Below, piece after piece: positions 12,885 through 24,130 of a stretch of 64,000 bases of DNA (the stretch's first letter is position 1; every line of letters starts with the position of its first letter). This DNA comes from Serinus canaria (Eukaryota; Chordata; Aves; Passeriformes; Fringillidae). The DNA lies in assembly GCF_022539315.1 (NCBI RefSeq), contig NC_066316.1:102604179-102668178 (forward strand). Reading direction: 5' to 3'. A model generated the notes under the pieces. It was not told where the DNA came from. It did no database searches and worked only from the letters and a program-made list of their open reading frames with translations. The position numbers and the translations under genes were made by a program.

Positions 12885-13110
12885 TTTCCTTGTTGTCACG
12901 AATCACTCATTGATTTCGAGAGCACAAACATTTCTCGATGGTGAGAGTTAACCTCTTTTTCATGCTTGTTTACACACTCTGCTCTGTCCAAAAAGCCAGT
13001 TGCACTTTTCACCTTGGTCTACGAGTAGTCATGCAAACAAATGCCTCAAACCTGAGCAACACCCTTTTGTGTTCACCCTGTTTGCTTACCTCGTGCTTCT
13101 GCTCCCTGTT
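12885..13110. promoter_or_regulatory. Candidate conserved non-coding element
   Basis: Unique sequence that keeps several CpG pairs (GTCACGAATC, TTTCGAGAGC, CTCGATGG, CTACGAGTAG) in a region otherwise poor in CpG. It also carries an octamer-like ATGCAAACAAATGC near 13031-13044. Retained CpGs and dense motif words are what one expects of a constrained enhancer, but conservation cannot be seen from one sequence. Inference only. Confidence 0.3.
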
Positions 13111-13267
13111 CCTGGCTTGGTTATAGATTCATTTTAGGGCTAAGACTCTGAGATCAAAGGGTCTGAAGGTACACTGAGAAAACACTAGGGAGCAAAGGGC
13201 TGACTGACCTTTGCTCACATACTTTCAAAACTCTGTTTTCTGATGCTCAAATCTTTTGTGGGCATGT

Positions 13268-13284
13268 ATGTGTGTGTGTGTGTT
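13268..13284 (+). repeat. Short (TG)n microsatellite
   Basis: About eight TG units within GTATGTGTGTGTGTGTGTTT. Confidence 0.9.
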
Positions 13285-15739
13285 TACCTGTGTACACTTA
13301 TAGTAAATATGAGTACCACAACATTCTTCAATGCATCTAAATATGAGACTGATTCAGGTGTTATCCACCTGTACTTCACAGTAAAAGGTAGTTGGAGAGG
13401 GAACATAAATGTTCTACTGGGGCCTGAATCCATTATAAACTGTTTCGTATATGCAACTGGCCAATCAAAAAAGACAAGATAATATTAATTATTGTCCCAG
13501 ACAAAAGAGAGATGGCCCTTTTTGGCTTGACTTCTAAGTCAGCACACATTACTGTAGTGACAGTTCCCCTAATTTCATTGGCATGGGGCTGAGGGTTTTA
13601 ATATTTTATTTTTGGGAAAGACCTAATAAGCCAGTCTGACATTTAGAGATTTCACAGGTTCCAGGAACACAGAATAAACTATAGATGTTAATATGTTGTT
13701 AATGCTGATAAAACACATGTGAATATTTGTACGATAGCTTTTGGAAATTTTGTATATAAAGATTTTTTCCCAGGAAAAAAGTTGGCAGATGACATCTAGT
13801 CTACCTACAGATTTCATCATAAGAAAGAACAAAACTATGTTAATGGTGTCACACTTTTTTCTTGTCTGGTGTCTAAACCTTCATCCCAAGGAAGAACATT
13901 ACCAACACACAGCAATCCACCAGCTGTCCAGAAGTTAGGTGTAGACAGACTGTAGACACATGGGCTTGTCTCCTTAGAAAAAGGGCATTTATCAAACAGT
14001 CAGCTTAAACTCTGAGCTTGACTCCACAGAACCAGACTTTAATGGGTCTCTTAAGAAAACATAGCTGGTGTGAAATGGGACTCAGCAGTGACATATTAGG
14101 TAGGCAGATAAAAAGCAATTGTGCCTGCATAACGTACTCTCTGTGAGGTGGTTCTCTATCACCACAACAGGTGCTTGGCAGATCACCACAAAGTTTCCAC
14201 AGCTTTTCAGTCTTTCTCAAAATTTCAAATCCAAAGATGCCAGTAAAAAATGCAGACAAATCCTGATGCGCTGAATATTTGACAGTGATGTGATGTATGG
14301 CTTCCTCTTAAATCAAACCTATTCCCACCAGTTTAATTTCTACTTCTGTGTTCTTTTTTTTTCCATAGCATGTCCAGAAATGGCATGTCTGCCTGGTTTG
14401 GCCTTGGCAGCCTGGCATGTTCAAGCACACACCAGACAAAGCTACTTACAGGAACTAGCAAGAGAGTCAGGGGCTTAGGTCACATGCACACACCCTTTGT
14501 TGTATGGATGTTATCCTGAGCCCTGGCTTTGCCTTGCTGGTGAAGTAACATGGAGACACTAAGAAATGAGAGAGCTTTTCGTGCTACCTCCACCACTCAG
14601 CTTTTGAACAGACGTCAGGCACGGGAACATGCTCACAGCTGTGTTGCATTTCAGGTTGCTGCATGCCATGAGGCAGCAGGGTGTGGGTTTTCTTGGTGGC
14701 TTCAAAGGGTGCACCGAGCTGCCTTGTGACACCTGGGGCTTGTTAGGGTTTTCCTTCGGGCATTCCAGATGGAGCACTTCAGTGGTACTTTGGCGTGCGC
14801 TCTGAGGCCAAGACTGGTGTGCCTACAACAGCAATTCACTTCAGGTCAGGAACAGGCTTCTGAAGTTAATCATCCAGTTAACCCCTCCAACTGCTTCTTG
14901 GATTGCATCATGGCGTGGTCTTGAACCACAGGAAATCAATACTCTTTGGGTCAACATAAACCAAAAGGTGTTTTTGGCATTGGACTTAACCCACAGCAAG
15001 TGATAATGGGCTGAAATTTACAGCATTAAACCAGAGCTAGTTGAAACTGAGCTCCTGAAGTGTGTATAAAGGAGTTATTGCATCCTCAGCTCTAACTTAA
15101 AAGATATGCTACCATCAAACCTTGCTAGAGTGAACATAGCTTGTGTAGAACGTTGGGAATATGAACTGGAGAGTACTGCTGGAGGCACTTTGTAATGGTC
15201 GATATTTCATAAAGCAGTGTAAGAAAACGTGATTTGAGCTTTCCCACATACAGAAAAAGGTTCCTTTATACCTTCATTAAAAATATCAAGTGCTGCAGCT
15301 ATCCTGTGATGATTTTTGTGGTGATTGTTACTACAGAAGCATGGTACTTCAGTAGGAACTCAGTGATCCCACTGTGCAGAGCAGTGCACATGCCCTGAAT
15401 GACAAGACTTAATGCTTTTAGCTTCTAGTCTGAGTGTAAAGCCTTTGTTGATCTATGCCTTGAAGCATGAGAGTTTGTCTTGTTTCCATACTTTATTTTG
15501 ACCAGTGACATTTGTGCTGTGTTATTGCAGTGTATTGTTCATTCTTTTGGAAAATATACTTATGTTATGGTTCGTTCATAATGCCTCTGTTCTAGTGATG
15601 TCTTGCCTGAGTGCTGACATGGTAAAGCATGCTCTGTCAATCTCAAGATCTTTACATCAGCTTTTGGTGGCATGTCTAATTAAAAAAAAAAAACAAAAAA
15701 CAACCAAAACAAAATTGAACCGAATGTGATGCATTAATT

Positions 15740-16120
15740 CATTCCTTCTATTTTGCGGTACCAAAGTCTAAATAAAGCTGAACAATCACCAATGCAAATA
15801 GGTCTGAATACATATTACACAATCTTCGTGCTGTGATCTCTTTTTGAGATGATAAATAATTATGAAATATTAGTTCATGTGAAGAAAATGTCTGTGTCAC
15901 TCACAAGTTCCAAACTCGCTGAGTTTTGCATGATTACTCTCGCAGGTCTTGGAATCCAGGCTAACTTTCACGATCCTTCAATTAGGCATAAGTGGGGAGT
16001 CTCATAAATTCTGAGCCCTTCTGAAATCTTGTTATGTTCCACTGATTTCTATCCGAGTCCCACCTACTAAGCGATGATAGAACCAGGCTTCACATTCCTA
16101 GCAGCTACTTAGGACTCTTG
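15740..16120. promoter_or_regulatory. Candidate conserved non-coding element
   Basis: Repeat-free block with at least seven CpGs (in GCGGTACC, CTTCGTGC, ACTCGCTG, CTCGCAGG, CACGATCC, TCCGAGTC, AGCGATGA), where flanking kilobases have almost none. It also carries an octamer ATGCAAAT (about 15793-15800), a TAATTAT word (about 15856) and ATTAGGCATAAG. The pattern is typical of constrained developmental enhancers in vertebrates. No coding frame spans it. Inference from composition and motifs only. Confidence 0.4.
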
Positions 16121-16332
16121 ATTTCTATTACAGATCTGTGTAGCTGACTTTGCCTTTTTACTCATTAACCTGGTTATAGTTTAGGAGATCTCTCTTCACA
16201 GTGATGTAAAAATTTAGTGAAGAGGACGACCTGAGAGATACTGAAGTCTTCTACATGGAACAATCATGCAGGTCCCAGGAGAATGCTTCAAAATATACTG
16301 AGTGACTTTGAACAAGACCCTTGGCTGCATGA

Positions 16333-16396
16333 CCTCCTTCACCTTTTCTATTCTCTTTCTCTCATTCTCCCTCTTTCTTTTTCCTTTCTATCTATT
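16333..16396 (+). repeat. Polypyrimidine tract
   Basis: About 64 bases of C/T with only scattered A (TCTCTTTCTCTCATTCTCCC and similar). Long pyrimidine tracts can adopt triplex structure. No AG-linked exon with a supported frame follows, so I do not call it a splice acceptor. Confidence 0.7.
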
Positions 16397-16687
16397 ATCA
16401 CTGTTCTTGCTGTCAGCAGTGCTTAGAATTTGCTGTTGACTGATTTATAATTTCTTCACCACAGAAAGGTTGTGCAGGTAAAAAATGGTAGCTCTCCCCC
16501 CGTTTTAACCCTCACTTTTTTTCTCAAGTAAAATCTCAGTTGTCTTAGGATTCAGATTTGTACCTCCCTTACAGAACCAAACAATTCCATAAACTCTTTT
16601 TGGGCCAGCTTTATGCTTCAGTCTGATTGATTATTTAAGAGTATTTGATTAGGTATAAAATATAATCCTCCTTCTACTAGTAGCTGT

Positions 16688-16776
16688 GATCCATGGGTCA
16701 TGTAAAGTCTATAAAGAATAAAATTTCATGGATCCATGGGTCATGTAAAGTCTATAAAGAATAAAATTTCATGGAT
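16688..16776 (+). repeat. Perfect 43-bp tandem duplication
   Basis: Two identical 43-base units (16688-16730 and 16731-16773) starting GATCCATGGGTCATGTAAAG and ending AAAATTTCATG, followed by GAT. No differences between units, so the duplication is recent compared with surrounding DNA. Confidence 0.95.
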
Positions 16777-18042
16777 AAAAAAAAGGATCATATCAAGGGT
16801 ATCTTCATGCACAATTTATCAAGTTAGTATTACTCCATATATCAGGTTTTTGGGTACATCTGATATTCCAATACCTCTAAAAACTTGTCTAATATAAAAG
16901 AGAAATAAATGCTGGTATCTTCTATGACAGGAGTTTTGCTTTCTTAATATTACAATAGGAACAGGAGCCAGCTGAAGACACTCAAAAGCAAAATGGATGC
17001 TTCCAGTTCTTTTGAACAGGAATGTTGTTCAGGAATGATGGCAACTTGAAAATTACAATTTTTATGCTCATACCATTAGTCTCACAAAAGCGTATGTACT
17101 TTTTCCTTCTTGAAATTGTGACCAGAATTTGCTGGTATGTTGTAGCTCTGGTTTCTTTGAGTTAGGGGACATATATCCTGTAACACAGCTGAATATCCTT
17201 CCTTTAGAGTTTCAGAAATGGGGATATGCAAATAAGTGTTTTGAGTTTTAAAAGAAAAAAGAAGAATACTTGAAAGCAAAATGTGGTGACATGGTGCATG
17301 GGGAAAGCTGTTGTTGAAAATAAGTTTATCTCAAACAAAGTAGAATGGAACTGAATGAGTCCTTACTGTGGGTAACATTTTAAATCATTAGAATTAAGCT
17401 CAGAAAAATCAAGAGAAGGTTTGAATATATGCTCAAAGATACCATCTGTATTATTAAAAATATAAGGAGGAGGGAGAAGAGAGACACAATAGAAAAGTCT
17501 TTTATTATTATTATGTTTTACTTAGGTTATTCCATGGTAAATATTTTTCAGTGACATTGTTGCAGTTTGCTTTGAGAACTTTTAGACATGCTTGACCTAT
17601 AATATGCACACTATAAAATTAATTTAATGTTTTACTACGTTTGCCTTTGAACATGGTTCCTCTTCATTTTTTATGGTTAAGTGAAATGTGGAATGCTAAA
17701 TTCCAGAGTTGGCAGCTGTATGCTCTAGTAGTTATTCATCTCTACACCACAGATTCTGTTTCAAAGGAATCATTCCTGAGCTGGATTGTATCCATTTTTC
17801 TGGGTGTTGTTCTACCCCCCAGACTTGAGCAGACAATTTTATTCTTCATGATTTCTTAAGAGTACCAGAAGTTGCAACTTTATAGATGGAAAATAATTTT
17901 GTGAATTTTCTAAACAAACTTTGTATAGATATGTATAAAATCTTTCATTGTTTTCTGAATATATGGATTTTCAATATTTCTTCCTCAGAAAAACAAAACC
18001 TTTTCTTTATGCTAATTCTATAATTTTTTTTCTGAAATTTTA

Positions 18043-18062
18043 CTTTTCATTGCAATGAAAAG
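18043..18062. repeat. Perfect 20-bp palindrome
   Basis: CTTTTCATTGCAATGAAAAG is its own reverse complement with no spacer. Outside it, AAAACCTT (about 17995-18002) and AAGGTTTT (about 18063-18070) form a second, looser pair of arms, giving a nested inverted repeat. Confidence 0.9.
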
Positions 18063-20805
18063 AAGGTTTTATTGACAGCAGAAAAAAAAGCCCCTAAATT
18101 TATTCTAGATTATAAGAATATTCAAAGTCTTTTGTATTAGTACAGATTGTAGTAGACAGAGAAGTTACAGTAACCTGAGAGCAAAGTCTCCCCTCAAAAT
18201 TGAAAATAAACTTTTTGTAAGAGAGCTAGTCAATAATCATCATGCTGAATCATGTACCTTTGATACTGTACAGTTAATAAGTAAAGTTCAGGTTCCTGTT
18301 AAACAGTTTTCCTGGAATGGAAATACCAATTAAATATATTGAGAGAAAAAAAAAAAAGCAGTTAATAAAACGTATCTAAACCTCTAATTATTTTATTTTA
18401 TTTTATTTCTACTCTTTATATTTATTTTCTGTGGTACAAAAACTGTCTGTAAAACTCAGAGATTTTTATTCCAGTGGATCCAATCTTTTCCCAGTGATTT
18501 TACCACGTTGTAATTAACTTACCTATTTCTCCTGGGGAGTAGGAATTGAATAGATAAATAGAAGTCTTCAACTTGCTGAGTAATGGATGGTGCTGTCAAA
18601 GATTGCATCGTGAAATATAATAATTGTAAAAATTGTCTGGTATAATTCTAGTAAATAATGGAGTGCAAGAGGCCAAACATTGAAAATAATTTTGAGGGAG
18701 ATCATCACACAAAACTTCAATCATTTAGGTCACACTATGGCACAACTAAATTTCCTTCCCAAGGTGGGGAGACACAGGAAGCAAGAAAGGCCCTGCCTAT
18801 CAGTTCTTCTTTCTAAAATGGCACAGGATGGAGTGCAGAGTCAGTTTTGGCCTTGAAAAATTAGTCTATATTAAATATTCCTTTTACTCCCAGTAGGTTG
18901 TAAAGGAAACCTGTTGGTGCAACATTCTGCAGAGGGAAGTTAGTGCCAGACTCTCACATGTTGCAAAGGCAAATAGCTGCTGTCCTGTGGTAAATATTTT
19001 GGGGTTTTGAGAGGTGTTTATATGTTTCTTATGTTACTGTTGGTTTAGCTGGTAAATACTCCAATTGCTATTATATATTTTTTTTTCTTGTTTTAATTCC
19101 TGCAGAAATGGCACATTCTTATGTATTCTAAACTCTTCAGTCCTCACTGAAGGAATAACTCCTCTTCAGCTGGGGGTTATTTGTTTTAAAAAAGAACTAT
19201 TTTAATAAGTAAATTTTGCAGAATAGTGTCTGACATTCTTCACAGAGGTATATAATTTTTTTATAGATGTTCTCATTTATGTTGGACTTTCGAAAAAGCA
19301 GCTGTCTTCCTGTTGAAGATAAAACTAAAGTCCTCTCCTGTTCCAACCTAGAGAAATGGCATCATCTCTATTTCCTTCTCCTGCCCATGCACTTCGTTTC
19401 TAGTAAGAAATTTTTCAAAATGAAGAAAAGTGATTGTCATTTGAGAACCTGTGTTTATCCTTCTGTCTTTCCTCTGTAAAGCACCACTGTTTATCTTAGC
19501 TGTATTGTGTTTTCAGAGAAGAACAACAGCTAGACATTTCAGAGATTGGTATCGTGCTGATAAATTGCCACAGACTGAAGAAAAGCTGCAGTAGAGCCAT
19601 CATTTCTGTTTCACTCTGCAAGAAGCCTGCATAGAAACCACTCTGGCACTAGGACAAAATTCATGGCTAACACTAAGAAAACATAACATTTCCACCTCAT
19701 TCAAGAGCATTCTCTTGGCCTCTGCTCTGCTGTCATTTGCTCACAGCATAACACCAATTTTCATGCACTTTAAGTAAGAGCTGAGTGCAACAGCTTTAAA
19801 AGTACCAGTGTTGGTATTCAGCCATCACTACCTGCTTACATGTCAGCTTATATAAAACTGGAGTAAGAAGCTGACAGCTAATGCTTGTCACTTTGACTGG
19901 TCTGTGGTAGAAGCAGTTAAACTTTTGAAAGGGACAAAATGCTTTTTTGCTCCTAATAGTCTGTTCCTGCCAAACTGAATATATTTTGGCTGCTTCATGC
20001 TCTTCTGTTACAGCAAACCTGAGGAAGTGTTCTCCTATTCCAGTACTGCAAATTGCATTTTTTCCCATTTGCTTTACCTTGTTACATCGGTAGATCATTA
20101 ACTACTCAACCTTGTATACATTATTACATTATTTTTCTAGATTCAAAACGATGCCTGTTTCTTTACTGGACAGTGTGGTTCAATCAGAGATTGAAAGAAA
20201 AATGGCCAGTCTCAGCTGCCACCTCCATATATCATCTATGAAAATAATCTATTGCATCTTTCGCTTTTTCAGCCTTTTACCTATTTTGTCTCTTTGGCTT
20301 GTAAATTTTTCTGAGCTGAACTCTCTCCTAGTATACCAATGCAGAGAATTTAGCACAGAGTGATCTTAAAGCTCAGTTATCATTCTTTGAATCCTATGAA
20401 TTAGAAAAAATAAGCACCAATATGATTTCACTGCTTAGAAAGTCTAAAGAACTGCTGTTTTATTAAAGTTTTACCTGCAACAAGGGGTTTGTTGCACATT
20501 TGAGGAAGCAACCATAAAGGTTTAAGCATAAGCACAAAATCTTTTATAAAAACTTATCTATGTAGTTGTCATGTTCATAAATCTTGCTTGTTCTCTCAGG
20601 GTTTTACAAGTTCTTCTTTATTATGTGAAATCACTTATTTTATTCACAATAATCTAAATATTCTACACCCCTTAAGTCCCTACACTAGTCCAGGAACAGT
20701 AACACTGATTAAAAGAAAATGAGGAAATGCCCTGGGAGAAAAACCCTTTGGTGACCTTGTAGCAAGTGTGTATTTGAAATTACATCAGAATTTTGTGTTT
20801 GACAA
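18063..20805. other. AT-rich unique DNA, no gene seen
   Basis: No supported exon, RNA gene or mobile element. Short ATTTT pentamer repeats near 18389-18408. Open frames are short and overlap on opposite strands. Confidence 0.6.
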
Positions 20806-20827
20806 ATATAGCTTGTACAAGCTATAT
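20806..20827. repeat. Perfect 22-bp palindrome without spacer
   Basis: The segment centred between 20816 and 20817 (core TAGCTTGTACAAGCTA) is identical to its reverse complement over 22 bases. It lies in otherwise plain unique DNA. It may be cruciform-prone or a fixed symmetrical site; no function is evident. Confidence 0.95.
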
Positions 20828-23076
20828 ATGCCTTTATCCCAAAAGACATCCATGAGCTAAGGAGCCTACATGTGCCAGTGCAATGAAAGTCTGGCTTTTG
20901 CTGGAATTACACAGCAATAAAAATGTCACAATCTGTCTGGATGGGAGTGAGCTGAGCAGGAAGGATGAAGTCCATGTAGGAGGGAGTCTGGAAACCCAGA
21001 CTTGATTTTCAGTACTGTTTCTACTGTGACACCTCATATCACCTTTATGATGCTCTTATTTCTTCATTAGCTGCTGATTGCTTTGCCCTTGTTGATGGCA
21101 AAGTCTGTGTGATGGCATCCTCTCATTTAAGATCACTATGAGAATCAAGGAACTGACTATAAAATAGATGAAAAAAAAAGGACACACAGTCACAGCAATA
21201 CCTCAGGCAACAGAAACGCCTTTCCTGCAGTTGGTTTGCTTCTTATATCCACTGAAGGGAGAAGCCAAAGCTCCAGGGCACAAGCATATAAACATTGTGC
21301 AGGAAATTGTGTCATCATTCCTTCCCCCACAAAAACAATGTGTTAGTCTGGGGCCAGCTCTCTGCCAGGCGTTTGTCTGGGGTTTTCCAGTAGCAGCAGC
21401 TAGGCCTAAGGCTTGTTCTTTGGCAGGGTGTCCTGAGCCTCTTTGGCACTACCCTCTTGCTGGTTTGGTTGGCTTCCGTGCAATAGAAATAAGCTTAGAG
21501 TTAGCCAACTACTGAGGATCTGGCTTGTCTTTATTTCTTTCTGACATTTCCTCTGGTTTGAACAGAAAATGAGGTTGGAAAATCCAACTAAATTGAGGTT
21601 GGATTTCTAACACGGGTCTTGCATTGCAAGGGTCCATTGCCTGTGGGTAGCTTGAAGGCACTGCTTTGTTTTGAAGGGTGGGAAGTTGGAGTAGAAGGGA
21701 TGAGGTCAACATAGCGACATTGTCTCAGGTCCAGAGAAAGGGATGGGTTATTCAGGGAGGTCAGATGATCAGATCTGAGCCCACACAAGGCTGAGACTTT
21801 CAGTTTTGTTAAAGACACATCATTATAAACAGTGACTTTTTTTACCTGTCAGGGGCACTTTTTTGCCTGCTGCATCCATTAATCCTGGTTATGGAGTCAG
21901 GTATATTGCTGTCCTCCTTCCTTTTCCTAATCTTCCTCTATGTGATGAGACTTTATAAAGCAGATTTGAGGCATAGCATAAGGAGTTGTGAGGTTCAATT
22001 TGACGATTTACAGAGCTCCTGCTCTCACTTAGCCTGGAGCTTGGGATCTTTCAGTATGGAAAGGGAAAAGCATTATTTTTTCAGTGCCCTTGCTCAATCC
22101 CTACCACTCTCAGTTTGCTCATGGACATGGCATTCCACTAGTATTTCTATTCCAATCCTTCTTCACATGGGAAAAGACATTAAGTCACAGAAGGACATCT
22201 TTACCTATGGTAGCTTGGGTAGTCTATAAAACTGCCAGGAATTCCCAGCTGAATGTAGGCAAGCTGAAGAGAGAGAGGAGATTTGCTTTGGCTTTTGTTT
22301 TTTTTCTTTCTTCTTCTTTTTGATGTTTATCCATAACAACAAGAAAATCTTCCCAAACATGTCTTAAAGCAGACAGACAAAACCAATACTTACTACATAA
22401 CAGCAGCAGTATTGCATTTCTAAAATACATGTAATAAAACTGAAAGCTACCATTTCTAAAATACATGCAGTAAAACTGAGATCTACCACTGTTTAATAAT
22501 GTCCAGGTCAAAGAAGTTGACTTAACCTTGATGAATTCTACTTAAAGTGCTTGTAGTTCAAAAGACATCAAGGCAGATTGCTCAGCTATTGGTTTCCTGT
22601 GTGCATAGATCTCTGCATCTTTTTTTTTATAATATGTGTCTGGTACTTAATGATAGATACACAGACAGTAATTCATACATGCACAAGCATGGTAGAATTA
22701 GAAAAAAAAATGTACTTGGCAATTTTCTTTTCAGGAAAAAGCAAAAGGCTTTTATAACAATCATTTTCTTTCAATGCAAGGAATTTTATTCCTTTGTATA
22801 TGTGAGGGACAAAGGCAAAACAGTACTTCTCTTGATAAATTTCTTTTTTTTTTTTTTTTCCTTTTTTTCTGGTTTAGCATGGAAAAGTTACCAAAGAGAT
22901 CTCATTTAAAATCACATAATTCAATCTGCTCATGATTGCAGGAGACTGGTGTCAGGATAATTTTCTTCAGTTGATAACCCTTTCACCTTTAAATTCTTTT
23001 TTCACTTCAGGCTGTCATGTCTTCTGAAGTGAATGCATTTAACCTACCAGTGCAAGATCAGTTTTAAACTCCTTGA

Positions 23077-23077
<1 letters not shown>
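20828..23077. other. Unique DNA, no gene seen
   Basis: Contains a GC-moderate stretch (21168-21515) open for 115 codons on the plus strand, but no recognisable domain or splice context. Also the 36-bp tandem duplication (22415-22486) and a T-run (22844-22859). No gene called. Confidence 0.5.
22415..22486 (+). repeat. 36-bp tandem duplication, slightly diverged
   Basis: Two 36-base units (22415-22450, 22451-22486), both starting CATTTCTAAAATACATG. They differ at a few positions (TAATAAAACTGAAAGC versus CAGTAAAACTGAGATC), so this duplication is older than the perfect one at 16688. Confidence 0.9.

Positions 23078-23110
<33 letters not shown>
23078..23110 (+). repeat. A-run (33 bases)
   Basis: Uninterrupted A33, the longest homopolymer in the window, followed by GACAGAAATTT. 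The same 11 bases follow another A-run at 50339-50359. Confidence 0.95.
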
Positions 23111-23112
<2 letters not shown>

Positions 23113-24087
23113 CAGAAATTTAAATCCCCCCACACTTTGCTGTATTCTGCATGCAATTTTCTAGTTAGAGACGTACTTATAGGCTACAGAACAAAAACAG
23201 AAGGCTGCTTCAGAAATTATAATCATTCATATTCCTCTTGAAAAGAAGTATGCATTTATTTTGCTGTTCAAAACTGAATCCCTCTTAAGGTGTTTAGCTA
23301 ACAGTTACAAATCTTATTGGTTGTTTTAAGAGCCAAAGGAAGGGGAGCTCACCTGACCAAAATCCCCACAGCACTTCAGGGTGAGTTTGTCAACATTTGT
23401 ATGCAATACCTGGCTCAGATAAAGCAGACCTTAAACCAGCTCTCTTAGGTGTCAGTATTGGATATGGATGTTTTGAAGGTTTTGGATTTGGAGGAAGTTC
23501 TTTGAAATCCAGTAGCAAAAGCTGGATTTTGCTTTAGACCTAAAACTTGTTCACAGATGTAGTTCATGGAATAGGACTGCTGAAACAGAACTTGTGCATA
23601 AGGGGGTGATTTAGGACCAGACTGCTCAATATTCACTTTCTTTGGAATGCTTTCAGCTTTCAGAAGTGTGTCTTCTGCTGCTTATAGCATATTGCTGTGG
23701 AATATACAGGTATATACCCTAGATAATGGTTGTGCTTTCTTCCCCTCACTTTTGCCAAAGAAATTAGTGCACACTAGTGCCAGTGTGAATTCTTGAGCAA
23801 AGTTTTTGTATTTACGTGCCTGTAAAATAAGCTCACCTGGAATCTACTCTGGTTTCATGTTACAAATCAGGAAATAATATATATGGAAAGACATAAAATC
23901 TGATTTTGCAGTTGCTAGCACCCAGCCAGTCAGCAGACACCCAGAATCCACCTGGATGGCAGCATCACTGCAACATGAGAGCATCACTCAAATCTCTTAC
24001 CCTAGGAAAGGGTATATATTCATATCTAGGGTATGAACTCATATCTAAGTGAGTTTAATGTTTGTTGGAGATAAAAAAAAAATAACC

Positions 24088-24092
<5 letters not shown>

Positions 24093-24125
<33 letters not shown>
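24093..24125. repeat. (AT)n microsatellite
   Basis: About 16 AT units, followed by ACATATGTCC. Confidence 0.95.

Positions 24126-24130
<5 letters not shown>

Larger units (their letters stand above)
12282..15739. other. Unique DNA, no gene seen; contains one candidate conserved block
   Basis: No supported exon. A CpG-retaining block lies at 12885-13110 and has its own entry. A short (TG)n run is near 13268-13284. The stretch 14380-14800 is GC-richer and open on both strands but resembles no family I know. Confidence 0.5.
16121..18042. other. Unique AT-rich DNA, no gene seen
   Basis: No supported exon or mobile element. The stretch holds the pyrimidine tract at 16333-16396 and the perfect 43-bp tandem duplication at 16688-16776, each listed separately. 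A faint MIR-like phrase near 16303-16325 (GAGTGACTTTGAACAAGACCC) is too short to call. Confidence 0.55.

Noticed and set aside
16303..16325. Short MIR-like phrase
   Set aside because: Only about 20 bases resemble the MIR core; too short to call.
21168..21515. 115-codon plus-strand frame
   Set aside because: No domain, no splice context and no family resemblance; chance frame in a GC-moderate patch.
22547..22909. 120-codon plus-strand frame
   Set aside because: Ends through a T-run coding poly-Phe and has no recognisable feature; chance.
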